Below, piece by piece: positions 15,215 through 21,632 of a stretch of DNA of 22,802 nucleotides. The notes beneath the pieces are model-generated. The model had not been told where the DNA came from, did no database searches, and worked only from the letters and a program-made list of their open reading frames with translations. The number at the start of each line of letters is the position of its first letter. Within the stretch, counting starts at the first letter, position 1. Source of the DNA: a virus. A program made the position numbers and the translations under genes. The DNA lies in IMG/VR virus record IMGVR_UViG_3300025030_000428, positions 1-22,802 of that record. The stretch is one strand, 5' to 3'.

Positions 15215-15357
15215 GTATATGCTGCCATTGCTGAGATGAACAGCGGGACGCGAGTCCACACGACAAGAGCGTTTTGGGCACAATCTGGTTATGCAGAAAG
15301 GCAGCGTTTGAAATACAAAACGCCCCGTATCTGTTCATCTCAGCGCCCACAGTATAC
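15215..15357 (-). ncRNA. Structured leader RNA candidate between terminase and GIY-YIG 3
   Basis: A perfect 14-bp inverted repeat, GCTGAGATGAACAG with CTGTTCATCTCAGC (15344-15331 and 15243-15230), encloses 87 bases. Outside it CTG/CAG (15352-15350 with 15224-15222) and GTATA/TATAC (15357-15353 with 15219-15215) extend the helix past an internal loop and a small bulge. Inside, GCGTTTTG can pair with CAAAACGC or, in a competing way, with a nearby CAAACGC, and GGAC...GTCC forms a small hairpin. A TATACT resembling a -10 lies at 15356-15351, so a transcript could begin at the helix. No known RNA family is recognised. It could be a regulatory leader, an intron remnant or an element of the endonuclease cassette. 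Confidence 0.5.
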
Positions 15358-15358
15358 C

Positions 15359-17152
15359 TCATTCTCCCCTACGCCGCCACTGAAGATTCGTCGCATAACG
15401 AATTGCAGAAATGGCATGATCGTTTCGGTCAGGAAAAGCGCTTATGATTTCGTCATCTTTGGTGCGCTCGTATTCATACGATAGAAACTCCTCAGCCGAG
15501 TATGGCGCGCGCTCATTATCTATGACTATGGATTTCTGACTTTGGAGCCATTTTATAGAATACAAAACGCTCGTCGGGCCTTTCTCTGCCCCGCGCGCCA
15601 TTGCGCCATAGGCTCTCAGATCGGCCACGCTTTTGGGTTCGGCGGAGTCGCAGATTAGTAGGTCCTCCGGTTTTAGACCGTATTCCACAAGCGCGTCCCA
15701 CAACAATTGGTTGCTGGTTTTCCAACGGCGTACCTCTCCAAAGACATAGAGGGTCAGGCGCGCTTTGTCGTAATGCACCCGGCTGTAATGTGCAGGATCG
15801 GGATAAAACCCAAAGTCCAGCCCGTGCATAACATGATCAAATTGAGCAATCTCTTCGTCGGTGATTTTGCGAACTGTGACGTTCTCGAAAACCATGCCGC
15901 CCGCCGAATTTGCATTGCCCATGTATTCATGGTCGTAAGCGTCAGGGTTTACATTTTTTAGGTGTTCGGCCTCATCTAAGAAAACTCTCCCTAGCCACTC
16001 TGTAGGCACTTCAAGGTAGGTAGAGAAATGCTGATATTGAGACAGCTTAGGTATCTTAATGTACCTATTGACCCAACTATTTTGGGTGCGGGGCGGATTG
16101 AACGACTTGAAAATAAAGGCGTCATCCGTGCCCCGAATGACCGACTGTTCAATCTTGCGAACCGATTCAGGTCCGGTAAACTGGTCTAACTCTTCCATCC
16201 AGAGAATAGAAATTGCCCCAAAAGACGGCTTTATTGATTTCAGCTTTCCAGGATCGTCAGCGCCACGAAAAAAGATTTTTTGCCCAGTGGGTTTGTATTC
16301 TATTTCGAGAGGTGACGTAGTGCTCTTAAATTGATCCGTTAGTCCCAGTTCGCCGATAGCCCAAATAAATTGGTTATACACGCTATCTCGTAAAGTATTT
16401 GCCACCTGCCGAACCGCCAGCGCGTGCATGTCTCGATTGTTGACCAACAGATACAATGTCACCAGACTCACAAAGCTCGATTTCGTGCTGCCGCGCCCGC
16501 CGAAAAACAGGTATTCAGTATGGCGTCTGTTTTTAATATCCCGATACACGTCCAGAAATGATTTCGCTACGGAACTGGCGGGAAGATCATAGGTATCCCC
16601 GCCCCCCATGCCGCCACGCCGATCCGTGAGTTCTACGCGCTCCTGGAACAGCCCCAGATGTTTACCCAGATGAACCAGGGCGTTTTGCTTGTTGTAGAGT
16701 TCAATCTCAAACCCATTACGCGGTGTGTCAGAAATCTTCTGAATCAAGCGTGAATACTGCGGGTCTATCAGTCTGTCAACATCAATCGCCACATGGCGAA
16801 CCAAATAACTCACGCGCTTGACGGGCTTTTCAGGATCGGTATTATCCTCAACTTCTACGGCGTCCAGAATGTCAGAGGTAGGCAGAGGATAAAATGTCCA
16901 TTCTTCTACCACCTTGTAAAACAAGCCAATGTTGGAGCGGGCGTGTTCGGCTAACTCCGATAGAACTTCATCCGCCTGCATGTGCTTCTCTTTGATCCGC
17001 GCTTTGATCTGAGCCGCAACACCAACATTCACCAACAGGCGCGGACCTTGCGTGTTCGGATCGGCATAATCGGCGCGCCGGGCCGCCTCAGTCGCATTCC
17101 AGCAGGTCAGGTATTCTTCGATAAATACGCGCTGTTTGTTGGTGAGAGTCAT
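15359..17152 (-). CDS. Terminase, small subunit fused to large subunit
   Basis: ATG 17152 opens a 597-residue protein. Residues 1-170 have the Terminase_2 small-subunit pattern: the helix-turn-helix start LTNKQRVFIEEYLTCWNATE, then EAARRADY, and the closing IELYNKQNALVHLGKHLGLF. After a Gly-rich linker (about 179-186) comes a complete large subunit (Terminase_3 type). Its ATPase has Walker A GGRGSTKS at 218-225 and Walker B ISILWMEE at 314-321. The RNase H-like nuclease has Asp446 in HGLDFGF, Asp502 in ICDSAEP and Asp578 in RNDHA. The enzyme recognises, cuts and pumps phage DNA into the head through the portal. Small and large subunits are normally separate genes, so the fusion is unusual. 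The start region is GC-rich and the large-subunit part is AT-richer. The upstream open frame before ATG 17152 looks non-coding. The ribosome site is weak (GGGG). Confidence 0.92.
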   Translation of the reverse strand: MTLTNKQRVFIEEYLTCWNATEAARRADYADPNTQGPRLLVNVGVAAQIKARIKEKHMQADEVLSELAEHARSNIGLFYKVVEEWTFYPLPTSDILDAVEVEDNTDPEKPVKRVSYLVRHVAIDVDRLIDPQYSRLIQKISDTPRNGFEIELYNKQNALVHLGKHLGLFQERVELTDRRGGMGGGDTYDLPASSVAKSFLDVYRDIKNRRHTEYLFFGGRGSTKSSFVSLVTLYLLVNNRDMHALAVRQVANTLRDSVYNQFIWAIGELGLTDQFKSTTSPLEIEYKPTGQKIFFRGADDPGKLKSIKPSFGAISILWMEELDQFTGPESVRKIEQSVIRGTDDAFIFKSFNPPRTQNSWVNRYIKIPKLSQYQHFSTYLEVPTEWLGRVFLDEAEHLKNVNPDAYDHEYMGNANSAGGMVFENVTVRKITDEEIAQFDHVMHGLDFGFYPDPAHYSRVHYDKARLTLYVFGEVRRWKTSNQLLWDALVEYGLKPEDLLICDSAEPKSVADLRAYGAMARGAEKGPTSVLYSIKWLQSQKSIVIDNERAPYSAEEFLSYEYERTKDDEIISAFPDRNDHAISAIRYATNLQWRRRGE

Positions 17153-17481
17153 AAACCCCACTGCTGCCCAAAAACACAAACGGCACGCCGCTCTCACGCC
17201 ATGCCGTGAACCGTCTGCCGCGCAAGGGCGGCGATGATCCCCGGTGATCAATCCGAGGATGAGGCTATGCTTTGTCCTGACGCGCAGCAGGCGATAGCGA
17301 CCTGGTGCGGCGCGCTTAGGCGGCTGTTCGGCCCGCCATGCCGGAATAAGACCGTGCGGGACACTTTCAGGCGGCCCCGCTTACCTGTTGTGGCCGCGCG
17401 CCAGAGGGGAAATCCTGCGACGGCCTTGCGTGTGCTGTGGCGCGGGATGATGGGACCGGGTGTCCGACGATTCGGAAAACG
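17153..17481. other. GC-rich non-coding region before terminase (possible packaging or late control region)
   Basis: No convincing gene occupies these bases. On the minus strand there are short inverted repeats, including ACGGCA/TGCCGT (17202-17207 with 17180-17185). No clear -10 and -35 pair is visible. Lying between a terminator and a terminase with a DNA-binding domain, it is the natural place for a packaging recognition site and for the late promoter, but neither is proven. Confidence 0.45.
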
Positions 17482-17522
17482 AAAACCCGCGCCTACACTC
17501 CTTAAAGAGTAGCACGGGTTTT
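17482..17522 (-). terminator. Intrinsic terminator, possibly bidirectional
   Basis: AAAACCCG (minus strand, 17522-17515) pairs perfectly with CGGGTTTT (17489-17482), with further pairs toward the loop. On the minus strand it is followed by CGTTTTCC, so transcription from the replication and regulator genes could end here. T-rich ends on both strands allow activity in either direction. It divides the early-type genes from the terminase operon. Confidence 0.65.
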
Positions 17523-17549
17523 GTCAAGAATATCCTGTTATTTCCTGTT

Positions 17550-17834
17550 TTATCGCGCCGCCTCTGGCACGCCACGATAGACATGTTTACGCACGCCACG
17601 CGGAATCCGCTCCACGTAGCCCGCCCGCGCCAGTTCGCACAAGGCAAAATGCGCCCGACTGCGAGAGTAGCCTGTCATGTCGGCGATCACCTGCACCGAT
17701 ACGATTTGCCCGCGCAGAAACGACGGCGGAGCCTGGTGCAGAATGTGCCGCGCTGCTGGGGACAACTGATACACCGGAATGAGATCGTCGGTATGGAAGA
17801 CCGCCTTGCATTTTGGACATTGCACAACAGGCAT
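17550..17834 (-). CDS. Small winged-helix protein, possible late-gene regulator
   Basis: The 94-residue product begins MPVVQCPKCKAVFHTDDLIP, with a CPKC pair that could bind metal but has no visible second pair. It continues with a winged helix-turn-helix (residues 43-88): GQIVSVQVIADMTGYSRSRA, then HFALCELARAGYVERIPRG. This pattern is that of a small DNA-binding regulator. ATG 17834 is preferred over an upstream ATG at 17852 because GAGGGG precedes it, and because the promoter's likely start point (near 17855) leaves almost no leader for the earlier one. The gene stands alone between an extended -10 promoter and a terminator, directly before the terminase. A role in switching on late genes is inferred from place only. 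Confidence 0.75.
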   Translation of the reverse strand: MPVVQCPKCKAVFHTDDLIPVYQLSPAARHILHQAPPSFLRGQIVSVQVIADMTGYSRSRAHFALCELARAGYVERIPRGVRKHVYRGVPEAAR

Positions 17835-17861
17835 AAACCCCTCGCTCCTCACGTTTCCCTC

Positions 17862-17870
17862 ATTATAGCA
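17862..17870 (-). promoter_or_regulatory. Extended -10 promoter
   Basis: On the minus strand TGCTATAAT is a perfect extended -10 element, with TATAAT at 17867-17862. No good -35 hexamer lies 16-18 bases upstream, which is usual for this promoter type. Transcription would start near 17855, just before the ribosome site of the winged-helix gene. Confidence 0.55.
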
Positions 17871-17904
17871 CGATCATCGGGCGGCGTTTTCAGGCGCGTC
17901 ACCT

Positions 17905-18522
17905 TTACTGTTTTCCCCTACCATAGTTATTCACGCTGCTCACCAGGAGCCGCGCGGCGTCTTGCGCCATTTCGTCCGTCCAGACTTCCGGCAATGTCTC
18001 CGGCCTGACCACTTGCGGCGCAGCACGAGCCGGGCGCGGGCGATCCATGTTCAGCCCGCCGCTAGTCGTCGGACCGGGTTCGTTTTCGTCCCTGGAAATC
18101 ACGCCAAACGCGGGCGGACTTTCGCGCCCCCGACTCGCCGGGAGCATCGTAGGGTTTACGGGCGTCACGGCTCCCGCGATCTTATCGCCTAATGTTTCCA
18201 GAGCGTGCGCCTGACGATCTAGCGCTTGGGCAAAGTCACGCGCCGTCTGTGCCTGATGATCAATCTGACGTTCTTGGAGTTGCATCAGGCGGTCTACGAT
18301 GTCGGCGGGTTGTTCCGACTTCCCACGTTCAGGCACACCAATCATCTTGTGCAACAATTGGAGTTCGGAAGGCAGATCGTCAAATCGCGCACCCGCTAGG
18401 AGATACATGGCTAAACGAATAACGTCTGCCTGCTGTCCATGCTGAAACGTCTTGAGCCATTCTTGGAGCGGCTCGTCGCCCGCCCGCCAACGGCTTTTGA
18501 ATTGCACGCCATCAATAGACAT
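17905..18522 (-). CDS. Hypothetical coiled-coil protein
   Basis: The 205-residue product is not recognised. It starts MSIDGVQFKSRWRAGDEPLQ, has a helical N-terminal part (WLKTFQHGQQADVIRLAMYL), then a probable coiled coil (IVDRLMQLQERQIDHQAQTA to LETLGDKIAG, about residues 75-117), and a long Pro-rich, probably disordered part with a final helix ending VSSVNNYGRGKQ. There is no signal peptide or membrane segment. GAGGGG lies at good spacing before the ATG. It is the last gene of the replication-type block, so an accessory replication, recombination or host-interaction role is possible but unsupported. Confidence 0.7.
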   Translation of the reverse strand: MSIDGVQFKSRWRAGDEPLQEWLKTFQHGQQADVIRLAMYLLAGARFDDLPSELQLLHKMIGVPERGKSEQPADIVDRLMQLQERQIDHQAQTARDFAQALDRQAHALETLGDKIAGAVTPVNPTMLPASRGRESPPAFGVISRDENEPGPTTSGGLNMDRPRPARAAPQVVRPETLPEVWTDEMAQDAARLLVSSVNNYGRGKQ

Positions 18523-18555
18523 GTTCCCCTCAGTTTCACTTGGTACTTTTCGGGA

Positions 18556-18842
18556 CTAAAGAGATTTTGCCGTGCCTGTCTCCACGATCTGCCGCGCCAG
18601 CTTGCGCAACTCCAAAAACGCCCGACACACTCTTTGTCGTGCATCTCGTTCAGGTCGTAGGACAGGATCGCCGCCAGCAGCCCCCGCAGCGTCAGGAGGT
18701 CGCGCTGAAGCTGGGAAACCAGCACCAGCAGATAACGAAGGTCCGCGTCATTTTGCATCAGCATGGCCGACACAGAAGGCGGAACGTCGGGCATATAAGC
18801 AGTTCTGACGCGCTCCCTGATCTTCTCAAGTTCGTCGTCCAT
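18556..18842 (-). CDS. Small hypothetical protein with one-base frameshift
   Basis: The gene starts at ATG 18842 after GGAGAGGGG. The first frame (MDDELEKIRERVRTAYMPDV, then LRYLLVLVSQLQRDLLTLRG) is a helical protein, but after HDKECVGRF it turns into Trp/Arg/Ser-rich sequence and would overlap the next gene by 112 bases. In the -1 frame, beginning at the TTTTT at 18614-18618, translation gives LELRKLARQIVETGTAKSL and stops at TAG 18556-18558, leaving the next gene's ribosome site free. Joining the two gives a sensible 95-residue helical protein, possibly coiled coil. The cause could be a base lost in the T run (real mutation or sequencing error) or a programmed -1 shift. No family is recognised. 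Confidence 0.65.
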
Positions 18843-18854
18843 AGTTCCCCTCTC

Positions 18855-19172
18855 CTAAAATGGTAAATCGTCAGTGTCAGGCGGATAGTCATCCACCACG
18901 CGAAACACCCCGAACCGCCGCCGGATCGCCGTCTTCATCCGGTCCCAGGCGATTTCGAGCGCCGTTGGCTCTGGCATATCAGGCATGTCGAGCCAGTCAT
19001 ACGGGGCGAACCCCCCAGTCACGTACACCGAGCCACCGTAGCCGCCCTCCTCAAAATCAGCGTCGCAGTCGTGGCACAGGTAGTGATCCGCTACGCCGTC
19101 GCCGTACATCCCCGCGCCGTCGGTAACGCCGAAATACTCCGTGTTGTTGCTGTCACAGTAGGGACAGGTCAT
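18855..19172 (-). CDS. Zinc-ribbon-like protein
   Basis: The 105-residue product has two Cys pairs, CPYC (3-6) and CHDC (33-36), spaced as in a zinc ribbon. A Gly/Asp/Tyr-rich segment follows (EEGGYGGSVYVTGGFAPYDW), and then a helical, basic part (AWDRMKTAIRRRFG) with an acidic end ending DDLPF. Such small zinc proteins near phage replication genes often bind nucleic acid or partner proteins, but no specific role can be given. The ATG overlaps the stop of the 44-residue gene by four bases (ATGA). A GAGGAG ribosome site lies in the end of that gene. It is probably part of the same operon as the methyltransferase. Confidence 0.75.
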   Translation of the reverse strand: MTCPYCDSNNTEYFGVTDGAGMYGDGVADHYLCHDCDADFEEGGYGGSVYVTGGFAPYDWLDMPDMPEPTALEIAWDRMKTAIRRRFGVFRVVDDYPPDTDDLPF

Positions 19173-19303
19173 GTCTTTTCTTTCTCCTCACTCATCACAC
19201 ACACGAAATGGTACACGACGATCCGCCCGTCCTCGACGGTGCAATACGTCGAGTCGGCGGCGGTCACGGGATGGCCGCAGATTGGGCATACCGGGCGGCT
19301 CAC
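19169..19303 (-). CDS. Very small zinc-finger-like protein (44 aa)
   Basis: This short gene has a GTG start at 19303 that overlaps the methyltransferase stop in a GTGA arrangement. Its TGA overlaps the next gene's ATG, again by four bases, so it fills the gap exactly. The product MSRPVCPICGHPVTAADSTY continues CTVEDGRIVVYHFVCVMSEE and has CPIC (6-9), His11, Cys21, His32 and Cys35, a plausible zinc-binding arrangement. Precise overlap at both ends and the cysteine pattern support a real gene in spite of its length. Function is unknown. A small DNA- or protein-binding accessory is likely. Confidence 0.72.
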   Translation of the reverse strand: MSRPVCPICGHPVTAADSTYCTVEDGRIVVYHFVCVMSEEKEKT

Positions 19304-20139
19304 TTCGCAAACACCAATATGTCTTCAACATCCACAATCGGCAACCCTTGCTCCCGTCGGCGGCGCTGCCACAGGGACGGATTAACAATGGCTCGCGCAT
19401 GGTGGGCTTCGAGAGCCAGCCCCAGCGCACGCACTTCGACGACGGTTTGATCAACGATGTTGATCAGCTTGCCGCGCCGATAGTGGTTTTTCAGGATAAC
19501 AATCATCCGCCCGCCGGAGGGCGTGAGTTCCGCCAGCCGTGCGTAGATCGTCCGCATATCCGCCCAATAGTTGCGCCCTGACTTATTGCCCGTATTAGAC
19601 TTCCCGCCCACATAATGAAAATTGATGCAGAAAGATGCCTGGTTGGGCATATCAATATAGCGCTTCCAACGTCGCCCCAGCTTGCCGTTATAGAGCGCGG
19701 CTATACGCTGCGGATTAGACACGCCGCCCCCGGACTGAAATCCATACGGCGGGCTGAAAATAATGTGCTCAAACGCAGGGCAGATCAGCGTTTTTGCGTC
19801 GGCCTGATCAATGTCAATCAGCCCGGCAAACAGCCCGCCAATCTGGTGCACCCGACTCGCGCTGGCTTGCATCATGGCGACGTATTCCGGCTGAATGTCG
19901 CGCAGAATCACGTTGCGCTGCTGCGTGGCCGCGAGCATCAATGAGCCTGTGCCCGCCATTGGGTCAAGCAATGTATCGCCTGGCGCGGTGTAGAGATCAA
20001 TCAGGCGTTGCAGCAGCCCCAGGTGCAGCTTGGCGGGATGCTGGAAAACCTCAGCCCCAAACAGCCTTCGTCGAAGACCCGAATCGACACCAAACACCCA
20101 GGGCGTCTCTATCGTCGGCAGTGCGAGTGTCGTGCTCAT
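19300..20139 (-). CDS. DNA methyltransferase (N4/N6 type, SPPY)
   Basis: The 279-residue product has SAM-dependent methyltransferase motifs in the order X (HPAKLHLGLLQRLI, 34-47), I (LLDPMAGTGS, 57-66), II (DIQPEY, near 81) and IV (FSPPYG, 128-133). SPPY is more typical of N4-cytosine than N6-adenine enzymes, but this cannot be settled from sequence. The X-I-IV order is that of the gamma class, whereas many SPPY enzymes have IV first. No restriction endonuclease is nearby, so it is an orphan phage enzyme, perhaps protecting phage DNA from host restriction or modifying the origin. The ATG overlaps the helicase stop by one base (TGATG). The gene is followed by the 44-residue zinc protein. Confidence 0.88.
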   Translation of the reverse strand: MSTTLALPTIETPWVFGVDSGLRRRLFGAEVFQHPAKLHLGLLQRLIDLYTAPGDTLLDPMAGTGSLMLAATQQRNVILRDIQPEYVAMMQASASRVHQIGGLFAGLIDIDQADAKTLICPAFEHIIFSPPYGFQSGGGVSNPQRIAALYNGKLGRRWKRYIDMPNQASFCINFHYVGGKSNTGNKSGRNYWADMRTIYARLAELTPSGGRMIVILKNHYRRGKLINIVDQTVVEVRALGLALEAHHARAIVNPSLWQRRRREQGLPIVDVEDILVFAK

Positions 20140-21632
20140 CAGTCTTTCGCCCCCCGTCCGACATACGCGCCGGGATCGGTGCTGCCATCGTCAAATCCGG
20201 CAGGGACATCCGCCCACAAAAAGCGTGGCCCGACGTACAACATCTTGAGCACGCCGCCGCCGCCGCCCCGGTGTTTTTCAATGGCGAGGGTCATGAGCGG
20301 GCTTCTATCGCCCGCGAAATACCGATAAGGCACGCCGTCAAACTCAAAATCAAAGTCGTGCTCCAAAACCTTTGGCTTAATCTTGAGGAATAGCGTGGCT
20401 TTGTGGCGCAATGCCGAACCGATCATGTAGGCGTTGCCCTCTTTGTTGATCTGCGCACCCGTGATAATGCGCGTGCCGTTGCGGTTATTGAAATGCTCCA
20501 ACCGCGCCAGTAGATTACGCCAGGTGTCCGCGCTGTTGGTGTCGCGCCGCTTGATTTCCGGGATCACGTCATTCAGGTAGTCCAACACAAAGCATCGCGT
20601 ATCAAAATCGTCTACCATGCGCTGCATTACGGCGAACAATTTATCCTCGCCCGGCTGCCCGGCGTGCCAGTAATCAAGCCGGGGCAACCACGTTTCCATG
20701 ACCACGCCCACTTCCACGATATGCGCCCACTGCGGATCGTTCAGGTCTTCCGGCTTTTGGAGCGCGGCAAAGGGAATCACTTTGGTGTGCGCGACCAGAC
20801 GGCGGTTAAACACGTCCGCTTTGGTCATTTCCGTGTGGATGTACGCGGTTTGGTTGCCCTGATTGGCCTCGTATTCAGCCCAGTTCATCAGCATGGATGA
20901 CTTACCTGACCCCTCCGGGCCAGCCACCACGATCAGATCGCCGTCAACGGTGACGGGCACGCGCTCGCCCAGCGCGGTCCAGGGGACGGTGTGCCACGAT
21001 TGGCGCTTGGCCTGCTCAGCCAACATAGACTCGTGCGTGTTGGTTGATAGTCTCCCGCGTACAAATTCCGCATTGATACGAAAAGGCTTGAGTTGCTCCA
21101 TTACCCGCACATGCCGATCTATCAAAATCGTCGGGTCAATGTCGTCATTAAAAAACTCCGTCGCGCACCGCGAAAATTCGTTCAGCGCTCGGCGGCTGAT
21201 CGCTTTTTCGCGGATCGTGCGGGCCAGCCCACGTACTGCCGGAAACATGTCCCCGCCGCGATACGCAATGAGCCAGCGCAGCGCCATGACTCCACCTTCG
21301 CCGTGTATCATTAATTGGTCAAGCTGGTGACGATCCGCCAGCAGCGCGGCAACAGCGTCCAGTCCGATCAGCGTGAGACTGTTTCGCTCGGCGTCTGTTG
21401 CGCCCGGTTCCGGGTCCACGTCGCACATGGCGGCATAAATCCAACCGTGTTGAACCTTGAAAAAATCTTCCGGCGTCAGCCCTTCCGACAGGCACACCGA
21501 CAGCTTGCCGCCACTGAACAGCCCGCCTAGTAGCGCTTCCTCGGCCTCTATCGCGCAAGGCGGCAGAAACCCCTCGTCAGGCTTGGGCTGTTTCTGGATT
21601 GGCTTAGGCACAAAAGGATTCGGTGCGCTCAT
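20139..21632 (-). CDS. DnaB-type replicative helicase
   Basis: The 497-residue product has a DnaB-like N-terminal part (EAEEALLGGLFSGGKL) and a RecA-like ATPase domain. Walker A is GPEGSGKSS (238-246), Walker B CFVLDYLND (347-355), followed by TRIITGAQINKEG (388-400), GSALRHKATLFLKIKP and IEKHRGGGGGVL near 451-462, similar to the motifs of replicative helicases. It would unwind DNA at the fork. It directly follows the initiator gene with a four-base ATGA overlap, the O-P-like pair seen in lambda-type replication modules. The N-terminal domain is longer and more divergent than in cellular DnaB. The enzyme's need for a separate loader is unknown. Confidence 0.9.
   Translation of the reverse strand: MSAPNPFVPKPIQKQPKPDEGFLPPCAIEAEEALLGGLFSGGKLSVCLSEGLTPEDFFKVQHGWIYAAMCDVDPEPGATDAERNSLTLIGLDAVAALLADRHQLDQLMIHGEGGVMALRWLIAYRGGDMFPAVRGLARTIREKAISRRALNEFSRCATEFFNDDIDPTILIDRHVRVMEQLKPFRINAEFVRGRLSTNTHESMLAEQAKRQSWHTVPWTALGERVPVTVDGDLIVVAGPEGSGKSSMLMNWAEYEANQGNQTAYIHTEMTKADVFNRRLVAHTKVIPFAALQKPEDLNDPQWAHIVEVGVVMETWLPRLDYWHAGQPGEDKLFAVMQRMVDDFDTRCFVLDYLNDVIPEIKRRDTNSADTWRNLLARLEHFNNRNGTRIITGAQINKEGNAYMIGSALRHKATLFLKIKPKVLEHDFDFEFDGVPYRYFAGDRSPLMTLAIEKHRGGGGGVLKMLYVGPRFLWADVPAGFDDGSTDPGAYVGRGAKD

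Noticed and set aside
15198-15361. Retron or group I intron
   Set aside because: No reverse transcriptase is present, and the segment is too short and does not interrupt a gene, so only a generic structured RNA can be claimed.
15198-15362. N-terminal extension of GIY-YIG 3 from an ATG overlapping the terminase stop
   Set aside because: The extra 55 residues do not resemble the family, a good ribosome site precedes the later ATG, and the bases form a strong RNA helix. The ATGA overlap leaves some doubt.
17153-17251. 33-residue extension of the terminase
   Set aside because: The small-subunit family begins at the LTNKQRVF block, just after ATG 17152.
17400-17480. Possible tRNA-like sequence
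   Set aside because: No T-arm consensus or cloverleaf could be fitted; only short local hairpins were seen.
17234-17512. A 92-codon plus-strand open frame in the gap before the terminase
   Set aside because: It lacks a clear ribosome site, its composition is Arg/Pro-rich, and it runs into the terminator hairpin.
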